The notes under the pieces were generated by a model that saw only the letters and a program-made list of their open reading frames with translations, was not told where the DNA came from and ran no database searches. This document shows, piece after piece, positions 54,577-62,782 of a stretch of 64,000 nucleotides of DNA; within the stretch, counting starts at the first letter, position 1; the number at the start of each line of letters is the position of its first letter. The stretch spans positions 186,001-250,000 of the forward strand of contig NZ_JQJY01000009.1 of assembly GCF_000745775.1 (NCBI RefSeq), in the 5' to 3' direction. A program made the translations under genes and the position numbers. Origin of the DNA: Flavobacterium sp. ASV13. Lineage in GTDB: Bacteria; Bacteroidota; Bacteroidia; Flavobacteriales; Flavobacteriaceae.

Positions 54577-54932
54577 GCTTTCTAAGTAATTGTAGGAATA
54601 GCAAAATTTAACCTTTGAACATACTTGTCCTAACTTCCAAAAGTGTACGCAGGATAAAGAATGCTAAGAAGAAAAGTTGTATAAATATCTCTGATTTTAT
54701 GCTTTTTTTTCTTACTCAGAATTTTATAAATAAATAATTTAAAACATTATTTGTTTTATTTATTGGATTTGTTTTTTGATATCTATGTGGCGTGTTTCTC
54801 CTCCTGAATGGAGGAAATCAAATGGAAATGTTGATTCTGGAAAAATATTACATATATGGATATTTTTTCTTGCATGGCGAAAGACCTCCAGGAAACGGAA
54901 TATTTAAATAATTATAATTAATTACATAATGT
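54577..54932. other. Gap between immunity-like paralogues
   Basis: Holds the second tail remnant at its right end. The earlier part is AT-rich with no further feature, although the frame leading into the tail stays open for about 30 codons before it. Confidence 0.5.
54855..54908 (+). pseudogene. Remnant of a reading-frame tail, copy 2
   Basis: The 17 residues before the stop read G-Y-F-F-L-H-G-E-R-P-P-G-N-G-I-F-K, matching copy 1 in all but three positions. The open frame extends upstream without stops to about 54770. It is followed 24 bp later by the second immunity-like gene, the same arrangement as copy 1. Confidence 0.5.
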
Positions 54933-55385
54933 ATGAAAATAGCATTGGCTCAATATACTTCAGCAGATATCAGAAAAGAGACAAATTTTATAAGCGATTT
55001 TTCAAATGATTTGAAAGAATGGTCTTCGGAAAAGAAATATGGTAAAGACTTAATCGAGCTTGTCATAGGCGTTATTTGCGTTAGCCAAAGTTTCGAGGCT
55101 TTTTTTAAACCTGGAAAGCCAAAATATATAAAAGAAAAAAAAGGCGTAAAAAGTACTTATACAAAGCAAGAGTATGATATTGAAAAATGTTTAACATATG
55201 ATATAAAATTAGATTTTGAAACATTTAAAAAATTTTCAGAAATCGAAGCTAAAAAGCATTTATCCTTAGAAATTTTGAAATCCTTAGATATCATTGTAAC
55301 TATGAAGACTAAAATTAAGGATTTTGATTTTTTAGCTTTTAGAAAAGATTTAGAAGACTATTTTAAAGAAAATGGATTGATATGA
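54933..55385 (+). CDS. Probable immunity-type protein, copy 2
   Basis: 150 aa, about 60% identical to the upstream paralogue by eye. It begins MKIALAQYTSADIRKETNF and shares ELVIGVICVS, EKCLTYDIKLDFETFKKFSE and the tail DYFKENGLI. Differences cluster in residues 20-45 and 60-75, the kind of region where immunity proteins diverge to fit different toxins. No toxin is present nearby. A role in protecting against effectors made by related strains is inferred only. Confidence 0.65.
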   Translation: MKIALAQYTSADIRKETNFISDFSNDLKEWSSEKKYGKDLIELVIGVICVSQSFEAFFKPGKPKYIKEKKGVKSTYTKQEYDIEKCLTYDIKLDFETFKKFSEIEAKKHLSLEILKSLDIIVTMKTKIKDFDFLAFRKDLEDYFKENGLI

Positions 55386-55702
55386 AAAACTGCATTCTGT
55401 TAAACGTTTCGGAACAAATCGTGTTGAAAGAAAAAATTTGACACTCAGAACTCATTTAAAAAGACTAAACCGCAGAACAATCTGCTTCAGTAAAAGTTGA
55501 GTAGTTTTTATTGCTGTTTTAAAAATTTACTTTTGGATATGAGTTTAATTGGATTTGAGTCTTTTGTTTGACTTAATGGGACTCGAACCAATTTTCCCTG
55601 AAAATACTAGAGGTTTTTATTTTTAATAAATGGAACAAGATTTTTCGAACCATAAAAAAAGCTTGAGAAATCTAGATTTTTCAGGCTTTTAGTTTTTACT
55701 AG
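55386..55702. other. Gap with degenerate tRNA-like fragment and hairpin
   Basis: Near 55578-55592 the sequence GGGACTCGAACCA resembles a tRNA T-arm on the minus strand but lacks the rest of a tRNA. A hairpin with AAAGCTTGAG/TTTTTCAGGCTTT arms lies at 55655-55692, downstream of the tRNA remnant. No ORF was seen. Confidence 0.45.
55655..55692 (-). terminator. Imperfect hairpin downstream of the tRNA remnant
   Basis: Arms around AAAGCTTGAGAAATC and ATTTTTCAGGCTTT pair with mismatches. On the minus strand a T-run follows. Confidence 0.5.
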
Positions 55703-55765
55703 TAGCGGGAACAGGACTCGAACCTGTGTCCGCCGCGGCGGATATAAGCCCGAAGAGCTAAATGT
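55703..55765 (-). pseudogene. tRNA-fMet 3' remnant
   Basis: The first 26 nt (55703-55728) are identical to the 3' end of tRNA-fMet (acceptor strand and T-arm). The next 35 nt are degenerate: a GGGCTTATA anticodon-like piece can be recognised, but the stem is replaced by CCGCCGCGGCGG. The D-arm and 5' half are missing. The stop codon of the GIY-YIG gene lies inside this remnant. Confidence 0.8.
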
Positions 55766-56012
55766 TAAGAATTAGATTTTTAATAAACTCTCTTCCAATT
55801 CCTGTTTTTAAATATTTTTCTCTTTTCATTGCTTCAGATTTTGAATTGAAAAATTCGACATGAATCACTTTCCAAGGTCTAAATTTTAAAGTATACCCTT
55901 TTGTTTCAAGAAGATTGTGAGATTTGAATCTCTCAATTAGATTAGAAGTATAACCTGTGTAATTTTTATTGAATTTTTCAGAATAAAGAATGTAAACTAC
56001 AAATTCTTCCAT
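55758..56012 (-). CDS. GIY-YIG endonuclease domain protein
   Basis: About 84 aa from the ATG at 56012; a longer frame would begin inside the tRNA terminator. It opens MEEFVVYILYSEKFNKNYTGYTSNL, with VYIL and YTGYTS standing for the GIY and YIG strands. The conserved arginine follows (LIERFKSHN), and the EAMKREKYLKTGIGREF segment holds the catalytic glutamate. This is the UPF0213-like single-domain type, which often carries a misleading UvrC label. Its place directly after tRNA-fMet, with its stop codon in a tRNA fragment, suggests it arrived by insertion at the tRNA gene. Whether it is an active nuclease is unknown. Confidence 0.85.
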   Translation of the reverse strand: MEEFVVYILYSEKFNKNYTGYTSNLIERFKSHNLLETKGYTLKFRPWKVIHVEFFNSKSEAMKREKYLKTGIGREFIKNLILNI

Positions 56013-56035
56013 AATACAAAATGTTATAAACAAAA

Positions 56036-56065
56036 AAAACACCACTTGTTGAAGTGGTGTTTTTG
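56036..56065 (-). terminator. tRNA-fMet (copy 2) terminator
   Basis: The stem AACACCACTT/AAGTGGTGTT is the same hairpin as after copy 1. It lies between the tRNA and the GIY-YIG gene. Confidence 0.85.
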
Positions 56066-56070
56066 CTTAG

Positions 56071-56143
56071 TAGCGGGAACAGGACTCGAACCTGTGACCT
56101 TCGGGTTATGAGCCCGACGAGCTGCCTACTGCTCTATCCCGCG
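56071..56143 (-). tRNA. tRNA-fMet (CAT), copy 2
   Basis: Identical in sequence to the copy at 42591-42663, including the initiator features (GGG/CCC anticodon stem, mismatched C1-T72). Even the few bases upstream and the downstream terminator are shared, so the duplicated unit is larger than the tRNA. Confidence 0.95.
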
Positions 56144-56231
56144 ATGTTCGGGTGCAAAGATACGGCGATTTTTGAGAAATCCAACGAAAATATTAAAAAA
56201 TGTTTTATTTTCTCTATTGAGTTGATATGAC

Positions 56232-56239
56232 TACCTTTG
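56232..56239 (+). promoter_or_regulatory. Probable era promoter -7 box
   Basis: TACCTTTG is a perfect TAnnTTTG match 46 bp before the era start. No good -33 element was found. Confidence 0.4.
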
Positions 56240-56285
56240 CACTCGAGACCGATAGGTCGAACTGTACGCAGTAAAATTAAATATT

Positions 56286-57173
56286 ATGCAAATGTCACAT
56301 AAAGCAGGTTTTGTAAACATCATCGGGAATCCAAATGTTGGGAAATCGACACTAATGAACGCTTTCGTTGGAGAACGATTGTCAATCATTACATCAAAAG
56401 CACAAACTACACGTCATAGAATCTTAGGAATTGTAAACGGAGAAGATTTTCAATTGGTATTATCAGATACTCCTGGAATTATAAAACCGGCGTATGAAAT
56501 GCAGGAATCGATGATGAATTTCGTAAAATCGGCTTTTGAAGATGCTGATATTTTAGTTTACATGGTCGAAATAGGCGAGCAGGATCTAAAAGATGAAGCT
56601 TTTTTTAATAAAATCATTCATGCTAAAATTCCGGTTTTACTTCTTTTAAATAAAATTGATAACTCGCACCAAGAACAATTAGAAGAGCAAGTAGCTTTTT
56701 GGAAAGAAAAAGTACCAAATGCTGAAATTTTCCCAATTTCTGCTTTGCAGAATTTCAATGTTCCAGAAGTTTTTGGAAGAATTATCGAATTACTTCCAGA
56801 ATCTCCAGCCTATTATCCTAAAGATCAATTAACAGATAAACCAGAACGTTTCTTTGTTAACGAAACAATCCGCGAGAAAATCTTATTGAATTACAGCAAA
56901 GAAATTCCATACGCAGTTGAAATCGTGACAGAAGAATTTCACGAAGACGAAAAAATTATCAGAATTCGTTCGGTAATTATGGTGGAACGCGATACACAAA
57001 AAGGAATTATCATCGGACATAAAGGAGCTGCTCTAAAAAAAGTAGGAACAGATGCCCGTGCTGATTTAGAGAAATTCTTCGGAAAACAAATTCACATTGA
57101 ACTTTACGTAAAAGTGAACAAAAACTGGAGAAGTAATGCCAATATGTTGAAACGATTCGGGTATAATCAGTAG
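56286..57173 (+). CDS. era: GTPase Era
   Basis: 295 aa. The GTPase motifs are GNPNVGKST (G1), the T of TTRHRI (G2), DTPG (G3) and NKID (G4). The C-terminal KH domain is marked by GAALKKVGTDARADLEKFFG. A second ATG at 56292 (MSHKAGFVNIIG) is an equally likely start. Era binds the 3' end of 16S rRNA and is needed for 30S assembly. It is followed by a structured RNA and then by der. Confidence 0.97.
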   Translation: MQMSHKAGFVNIIGNPNVGKSTLMNAFVGERLSIITSKAQTTRHRILGIVNGEDFQLVLSDTPGIIKPAYEMQESMMNFVKSAFEDADILVYMVEIGEQDLKDEAFFNKIIHAKIPVLLLLNKIDNSHQEQLEEQVAFWKEKVPNAEIFPISALQNFNVPEVFGRIIELLPESPAYYPKDQLTDKPERFFVNETIREKILLNYSKEIPYAVEIVTEEFHEDEKIIRIRSVIMVERDTQKGIIIGHKGAALKKVGTDARADLEKFFGKQIHIELYVKVNKNWRSNANMLKRFGYNQ

Positions 57174-57237
57174 TTTTTATTGAATCGGTTAATCGTTGAT
57201 TTGTTTAATCGTAAAAACGAAAATATTCTTGAAACAC

Positions 57238-57336
57238 AGATGCCCTAGCCCAGATGGGAACGGCATCCTTTTGTGGTCTCGTTTTTTTCTAACGAGACCA
57301 CAAAAGATATAGTGAACAGCTGGATTAAGCTCCTGA
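57238..57336 (+). ncRNA. Flavo-1-like structured RNA
   Basis: The block opens GATGCCCTAGCCCAGATGGGA, has a perfect long stem CTTTTGTGGTCTCG/CGAGACCACAAAAG (57269-57306), then GATATAGTGAACAGCTGGA and AGCTCCTG. These conserved pieces match my memory of the Flavo-1 RNA motif found between genes across flavobacteria. Its role is unknown. Its position, 65 bp after era and before the der promoter region, leaves open whether it is a leader, a trailer or an independent RNA. Confidence 0.65.
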
Positions 57337-57403
57337 AAATTATACAAATTAGAATAAAAACTTAGGTACTTAGAAACTTAGCATCTTAGCAACTTTTTTT
57401 AAC

Positions 57404-57411
57404 TACCTTTG
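57404..57411 (+). promoter_or_regulatory. Probable der promoter -7 box
   Basis: TACCTTTG matches the -7 consensus, 99 bp before the der start. It is preceded by CTTAGCATCTTAGC-type repeat sequence that also occurs at 61851-61888. Confidence 0.4.
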
Positions 57412-57509
57412 CAAAAAATTTAAATAAAGCATTTTTGGTTTATAATTTATTGTGATTTAGTCAAAAACGAAATCTGAAATTGTAAATCTGAGATCTAAAA
57501 TTCAAAAAA

Positions 57510-58817
57510 ATGAATAACATTGTTGCGATAGTAGGAAGACCTAATGTAGGGAAATCAACCCTTTTTAATAGGCTGATACAAAGAAGAGAAGCTATTGTAG
57601 ATTCAGTATCTGGGGTTACCCGTGATAGAAACTATGGTAAAAGCGAGTGGAACGGAAAAGAGTTTTCTGTTATTGATACGGGTGGATACGTTCGCGGATC
57701 TGATGACGTATTTGAAGGTGAAATCCGTAAACAAGTGGAGCTTGCTATCGACGAAGCCGATGTTATTATTTTTGTTGTTGATGTTGAAGAAGGAATTACA
57801 CCAATGGATGAAACGGTGGCTAAATTGTTACGTAAAGTAACAAAGCCGGTTTTATTGGCTGTAAATAAAGTAGATAACGCAATGCGTGAAAAAGATGCGA
57901 TTGAGTTTTATAATCTTGGTTTAGGAGATTATTACACTTTTGCAAGTATTTCAGGAAGTGGAACTGGAGATTTATTAGATGCTTTAATTGATGCATTTCC
58001 AGAGAAACCAGTTGTTGAGGTTAAAGAAGATTTGCCTCGTTTTGCTGTTGTTGGACGCCCGAATGCTGGAAAATCTAGTTTTATCAATGCTTTGATTGGC
58101 CAAGACAGATATATTGTAACGGATATTGCAGGAACAACTCGTGACGCAATTGATACTAAATTTGACCGTTTTGGTTTTGAATTTAATTTGGTTGATACTG
58201 CGGGAATTCGTCGTAAAGCAAAAGTGAAGGAAGATTTAGAATTTTATTCTGTAATGCGTTCTGTTAGAGCGATTGAGCATGCAGATATTTGTATATTGGT
58301 TATCGATGCAACACGCGGATTTGAAGGTCAGGATCAAAGTATTTTTTGGTTGGCAGAGAAAAACCGAAAAGGTGTTGTAATCTTGGTAAACAAATGGGAT
58401 TTGGTTGAGAAAGATACCATGTCAACCCGTGATTACGAAGAGAAAATCAAAAAAGAATTAATGCCTTTTACAGATGTGCCAATTTTATTCGTTTCGGCAT
58501 TGACAAAACAACGTTTGTTGAAAGCATTAGAAGCTACAGTTCAGGTTTTTGAAAACAGAAAACAAAGAATCGCTACTTCAAAATTTAACGAATATATGTT
58601 GAAAGTTATTGAGGCTTATCCGCCGCCAGCGACAAAAGGTAAATATGTGAAAATTAAATATTGTATGCAATTGCCAACTGCAACACCTCAGTTTGTGTTT
58701 TTTGCCAATATGCCACAATATGTTAAAGAACCATATAAAAGATATCTTGAAAATAAAATTAGAGAAAATTGGGACTTTGCCGGAGTGCCGATTGATATTT
58801 ATATCAGAGAAAAATAA
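57510..58817 (+). CDS. der: GTPase Der (EngA)
   Basis: 435 aa with two GTPase domains in tandem: [14 protein letters not shown] plus DTGG and NKVD, then [14 protein letters not shown] plus DTAGIRR and NKWD. A KH-like domain completes the C terminus. Der is essential for 50S ribosome maturation. It pairs functionally with the era gene upstream. A strong terminator follows. Confidence 0.98.
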   Translation: MNNIVAIVGRPNVGKSTLFNRLIQRREAIVDSVSGVTRDRNYGKSEWNGKEFSVIDTGGYVRGSDDVFEGEIRKQVELAIDEADVIIFVVDVEEGITPMDETVAKLLRKVTKPVLLAVNKVDNAMREKDAIEFYNLGLGDYYTFASISGSGTGDLLDALIDAFPEKPVVEVKEDLPRFAVVGRPNAGKSSFINALIGQDRYIVTDIAGTTRDAIDTKFDRFGFEFNLVDTAGIRRKAKVKEDLEFYSVMRSVRAIEHADICILVIDATRGFEGQDQSIFWLAEKNRKGVVILVNKWDLVEKDTMSTRDYEEKIKKELMPFTDVPILFVSALTKQRLLKALEATVQVFENRKQRIATSKFNEYMLKVIEAYPPPATKGKYVKIKYCMQLPTATPQFVFFANMPQYVKEPYKRYLENKIRENWDFAGVPIDIYIREK

Positions 58818-58822
58818 AACTG

Positions 58823-58852
58823 AATCCCCTGTAAAAAGGGGATTTTTTTTTG
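58823..58852 (+). terminator. der terminator
   Basis: The stem AATCCCCT/AGGGGATT with a 6-nt loop and a run of T, directly after the der stop. Confidence 0.93.
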
Positions 58853-58939
58853 CTTCTAAACAAAATACGCAGTAAATGTTATATTTATAATTAAACCTTT
58901 AAGTTGCTTTCAGGTCTTAATAGTTCTAACCAACCAATT

Positions 58940-61696
58940 ATGACCAGGTATTTTTCTTATTTATTGTTTTTTCTTTTTTGCGTCGCTGCCAATGCGCAAA
59001 ATGATATTATCATTAAAGGAACTGTTGTTGATCTTAACACACAAGTTCCGCTTGAAATGGCGACAGTATATTTTACAACCGTTAAAGATTCTGCTGTAAT
59101 CGAATATGCTACTACTGATAAAAACGGCGTTTTCAGAATAAATACAAAAAAAATCAACAAACCTGTTTTCCTGAAAGTCAATTATATGGGATATCAGACT
59201 TTCGTTGAAGAACAAAAAGAACTTGTTGAAAGCAAGGATTTCGGGAAATTATATTTGGCCGAAAATATTAATGCTTTGGAAAATGTTGTCATTAAAACTG
59301 AAGCACCACCAGTTGCCGTTAAAAAAGATACTTTGGAATTTAATGCTTCGGCGTTTAAAGTAAGGCCAGATGCCAATGTTGAAAATTTATTAAAACAGTT
59401 GCCCGGCGTTGATGTTGATAATGACGGAAAAGTTACTGTAAATGGGCGGGAAGTAACCCAGTTTTTAGTTAACGGAAAAGCTTTTTTTGATAAAGACGGT
59501 CAGATGTTATTGAAAAATATGCCGGCCGAAATCATTAAAAAAGTTCAGGTTTCAGATTTTAAAACCAAAAAAGAAGAACTGGCAAAACAGGAATCAAGTT
59601 CAGATAATTCCTCGATTAACTTCACGATTGACGAAAAGAAAAATAAAGGTTTCTTTGGAAAAGCGCTTGCTGGTTATGGTTCAGATGATCGCTATGAAAG
59701 CAGTCTGATTATGAATTTCTTCAATAATAATCAGAAAATTAGCGTTTTGGCTTCTTCTAATAATATCAATTCGACCGGTTTTTCAATGGATGACGTATTT
59801 GATAATATGGGAGGTGGACGAAATAATAACGCCAATCAAGGAAGTACTACAAGTGGAAAAGGAATTATTCAGTCAAATTTGGCTGGAATTAATTATTCAG
59901 ATGAATGGTTTAAGGATTTCTCAGCTTCCGGGAGTTATAATTTTTCAAATAATATAACGAACAATGACAGCAAAGCTAATCAATTGAGCTTTTTGCCGAC
60001 AGGAAATATTTTAACGGAATCAGATGCCAAAACGAGAACTGAAAATACCGGAAATAAAGCCAATTTTGAGTTCGAGTACAAACTTGATCCGAGTACGCGA
60101 ATTGTTTTTACGCCAAAATTCAATCAGACGCGAGTTGATAGTGATTCAGATTCATCAAGTTCTTCTCAAGATGAAAATGGCCAGGCTTTAAATGAAAGTA
60201 CAGCGGTTTCTCGCCGAGAAAATACAACGACTAATTTTGCCAATACTTTAAATTTCAATAAAGCATTTGAGAAAAAAAATCGTAACCTGAGTTTCGTTTT
60301 TGATAATAACAATACAGATGCTATTACGGATGCATTGAATGTTTCAGAAACAATTTTTTATCAGGATAATAAACCAAATGATAAACGAAATCAGACGACA
60401 AGAAATGATAATGTGAATGATGCTTATTCCTTAGATATTGAATATACGGAACCGATTACAGATTCTTTAAGAATCAGATTTGGTTCTGATTTTGATTGGC
60501 AAAACGAAATAAAAGATCAAAAAACATTTGATTATGATGCTGATACACAATCGTATTCTCAAGTAAATGAGTCTTTGACGACTTATACAACGTCGAAACA
60601 AAATTCGGTGAGCCCGAAAGTTGGAATTACGCTTCAAAAGAACAAATACACCATAAATCTGGATACAAAAACCTCGATTATTGATTATGATAATCATGCT
60701 TTTTATTTAGGAAAACCAACCGATTTGAATCAGAAATATGCTTTGCCATACGCGACAGCTCAATTTCGATATAAGTTCAGCCGTTCAAAGAATATGACTT
60801 TTAAATATGATTATTCGAATGCGCTTCCGGCTTCGAGTTTTTTATTGCCAGTTGCAAATTTGAGCAATCCGTTGAATACGATTATAGGAAACCCGAATCT
60901 GACGCCAATAGAAAAAAGCAGTGCAAATTTTAGTTTCAGAAATTTTGATTTCCGAACACGTTCGGGTTACAGCGTGTATGCAAGAGGAGATTATTATTCT
61001 AATGATATTTCTTCTACTTCATTTTATGATGACAGCGGAAAAAGAACGACAACGTATGTGAATATATCAGATACCTACACCTTTACTGTTGGCGGAAACT
61101 GGAATCAATCGATCAAGAAAGATGCAAATACGTTTAGATATGGTTTGCAGTTGAACGGAACTTACAGTTTTGATAAAGGTTTTACAAATGGAGTTATGTA
61201 CAATGCAAAAGGTACTGCAGTAACGCCAAAAGTATATTTGTCTTATGAATATGGCGAGCTGATTGTTATTGCACCTTCGTACAGTTTGTCATACAATGAA
61301 ACAAAATATCAAAACTACACTCGCGATGCAACTTCAAATGTCGTACACCGAATTAATTTGCAAACAACGAGTTATTGGCCAGCTAAATTTATTTTCGGTA
61401 ATGACTTTGGATATACTTATAATTCTAATATTTCGAGTGATTTCAAAAAAGACTTCTACTTATGGAATACGAGTTTGTCTTACGGATTTTTGGACAAAAA
61501 ACTTTATGCAAAAGTGAAAGTGTACGACGTTTTGAATCAAAATCTAAGCGCTACCAGAACGATTTCGGCAACATCAATCCGAGATGAAGAAAACACCGTT
61601 TTAAAAAGATATATCATGTTTTCATTGGCCTATAAAATTGGAAATTTTGCAGGAAATGAAAAGGGTAAGAGAAGAGGCCGAGAAAGAGAGGAGTAG
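58940..61696 (+). CDS. Outer-membrane beta-barrel protein with CarboxypepD_reg-like domain
   Basis: 918 aa from the ATG at 58940, giving a clean signal peptide (LLFFLFCVAANAQ). The first mature domain (IIIKGTVVDLNTQVPLEMATVYF) is a carboxypeptidase-regulatory-like beta sandwich. A plug-like segment follows (LKQLPGVDVDNDGKVTVNG, QFLVNGKAFF). The remaining 650 residues are a beta barrel with alternating aromatic and polar strands. It resembles TonB-dependent-receptor-like OMPs of the outer membrane beta-barrel family of Bacteroidetes; I do not see a TonB box. No SusD partner is adjacent. The basic end GKRRGREREE is unusual for a barrel terminus. Confidence 0.85.
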   Translation: MTRYFSYLLFFLFCVAANAQNDIIIKGTVVDLNTQVPLEMATVYFTTVKDSAVIEYATTDKNGVFRINTKKINKPVFLKVNYMGYQTFVEEQKELVESKDFGKLYLAENINALENVVIKTEAPPVAVKKDTLEFNASAFKVRPDANVENLLKQLPGVDVDNDGKVTVNGREVTQFLVNGKAFFDKDGQMLLKNMPAEIIKKVQVSDFKTKKEELAKQESSSDNSSINFTIDEKKNKGFFGKALAGYGSDDRYESSLIMNFFNNNQKISVLASSNNINSTGFSMDDVFDNMGGGRNNNANQGSTTSGKGIIQSNLAGINYSDEWFKDFSASGSYNFSNNITNNDSKANQLSFLPTGNILTESDAKTRTENTGNKANFEFEYKLDPSTRIVFTPKFNQTRVDSDSDSSSSSQDENGQALNESTAVSRRENTTTNFANTLNFNKAFEKKNRNLSFVFDNNNTDAITDALNVSETIFYQDNKPNDKRNQTTRNDNVNDAYSLDIEYTEPITDSLRIRFGSDFDWQNEIKDQKTFDYDADTQSYSQVNESLTTYTTSKQNSVSPKVGITLQKNKYTINLDTKTSIIDYDNHAFYLGKPTDLNQKYALPYATAQFRYKFSRSKNMTFKYDYSNALPASSFLLPVANLSNPLNTIIGNPNLTPIEKSSANFSFRNFDFRTRSGYSVYARGDYYSNDISSTSFYDDSGKRTTTYVNISDTYTFTVGGNWNQSIKKDANTFRYGLQLNGTYSFDKGFTNGVMYNAKGTAVTPKVYLSYEYGELIVIAPSYSLSYNETKYQNYTRDATSNVVHRINLQTTSYWPAKFIFGNDFGYTYNSNISSDFKKDFYLWNTSLSYGFLDKKLYAKVKVYDVLNQNLSATRTISATSIRDEENTVLKRYIMFSLAYKIGNFAGNEKGKRRGREREE

Positions 61697-61710
61697 GTTT
61701 TGTCTTTCTG

Positions 61711-61749
61711 AAGAGACGTGTGTTGGCGCGTCTCTTTAAGGCTTTTTTT
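61711..61749 (+). terminator. Terminator of the outer-membrane protein gene
   Basis: The stem AGAGACG/CGTCTCT with a 10-nt loop and a long T-run after AAGGC. Confidence 0.8.
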
Positions 61750-61750
61750 T

Positions 61751-61888
61751 AAGATGCTAAGGTTCTAAGGTACTAAGGCGCTGAGGTTTTGAAAAAGCGT
61801 ATAAATCAAATAAAGTTTGATTTATACGCTTTTTTTTATCACTACATATAAAACCTTAGCATCTTAGAAGCTTAGCACCTTAGAACCT
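61751..61888. repeat. Inverted repeat of the CTTAGCATCTTAG type around a hairpin
   Basis: Arms at 61751-61780 and 61851-61888 (AAGATGCTAAGG against CCTTAGCATCTT) flank a perfect 19-bp hairpin at 61792-61834. Related sequence lies before der at 57361-57392. It is a dispersed intergenic repeat. Confidence 0.7.
61792..61838. terminator. Bidirectional terminator
   Basis: A 19-bp perfect stem (AAAAAGCGTATAAATCAAA and its complement) with a 5-nt loop and T-runs, between convergent genes. Confidence 0.9.
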
Positions 61889-62617
61889 CTTTTCTATTCG
61901 ATGATAAACAGTAAAACGAACAATATCCCTGTCATAAAAATCTATACCAGTGGCACGTCTTTGGAAGTTTTTTAGATAACCCAATTCTACTCCGATATTA
62001 GGATTGAAATGATAGCGAAGTGCTACGTAAAATCTGTTTTGATCAAAAGTATTCAGCTTGTTGTCTTTTCCGAAATTGAACATAACTTCGTCGGAAATTG
62101 TACCTTTTAAGCTTCTGTTTTCTTTTTTCCAAAGATCAAAAGTCGACTGCAATCTATATCGGAATCTTAAGGCAAATGAGAAATCATCGAGTAATTCTGT
62201 TCTTGAAGCTTTTTCGATAAAACGTTCTTCAAGCTGAAAACGATTGTGAAAAGTGATTTTCCCAATATCGTCAATCAAAGTAATATCTTGCTGAATTCGA
62301 TATTCCGGAATTGAGAAATCAGGATCAATATTGGGATTTTGAGTATTTACATTAAAAAAAGCAAGTCCGCCTCCTAAATCTACAAGTTTGCTTGCTCTAT
62401 ATCGACCCTGAACTCGGATAACAAAAAGATTTTCATGAACCGGATTTAAAAAAGCCCGATTATCAAATTCAGAATGAAGTGCCCATTTTTCGGATAAAGG
62501 CAAAATGTTATAATAACGAATCCAGGCTAAAGTTTGCTGGTCGGTTTTCTTTTCATTTTGCGCCGATAAATTTGTGCCAATTAAGCCAAGTAGGAACAGT
62601 AATTTGAAAAACTTCAT
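61880..62617 (-). CDS. DUF2490 family exported protein
   Basis: 245 aa with a signal peptide ending NLSAQ. The mature part (LAWIRYYNILPLSEKWALHS, FRYRLQSTF, YVALRYHFNPNIGVELGYL) is a run of amphipathic strands ending in VYHRIEKRF. That terminal aromatic fits a small outer-membrane barrel. This is the DUF2490 pattern; function unknown. Confidence 0.88.
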   Translation of the reverse strand: MKFFKLLFLLGLIGTNLSAQNEKKTDQQTLAWIRYYNILPLSEKWALHSEFDNRAFLNPVHENLFVIRVQGRYRASKLVDLGGGLAFFNVNTQNPNIDPDFSIPEYRIQQDITLIDDIGKITFHNRFQLEERFIEKASRTELLDDFSFALRFRYRLQSTFDLWKKENRSLKGTISDEVMFNFGKDNKLNTFDQNRFYVALRYHFNPNIGVELGYLKNFQRRATGIDFYDRDIVRFTVYHRIEKRF

Positions 62618-62722
62618 CTAATCTCCATAAATTCAGGCTGCGAATATATAGAAATCAGCGTTGATTCAGTGCAGATTAAAATTTGGTTTCATTACTATTT
62701 TGTGATTTCAAAGTATAAAAAA

Positions 62723-62752
62723 ACGAGGCAGGTTTAAAAACTTGCCTCGTAA
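62723..62752 (-). terminator. Terminator of the TonB-dependent receptor gene
   Basis: The stem ACGAGGCAgG/CtTGCCTCGT with a T-run on the minus strand, 30 bp after the stop codon. Confidence 0.88.
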
Positions 62753-62782
62753 TAATAATTTTAAACAAACTAACTTAACCGC

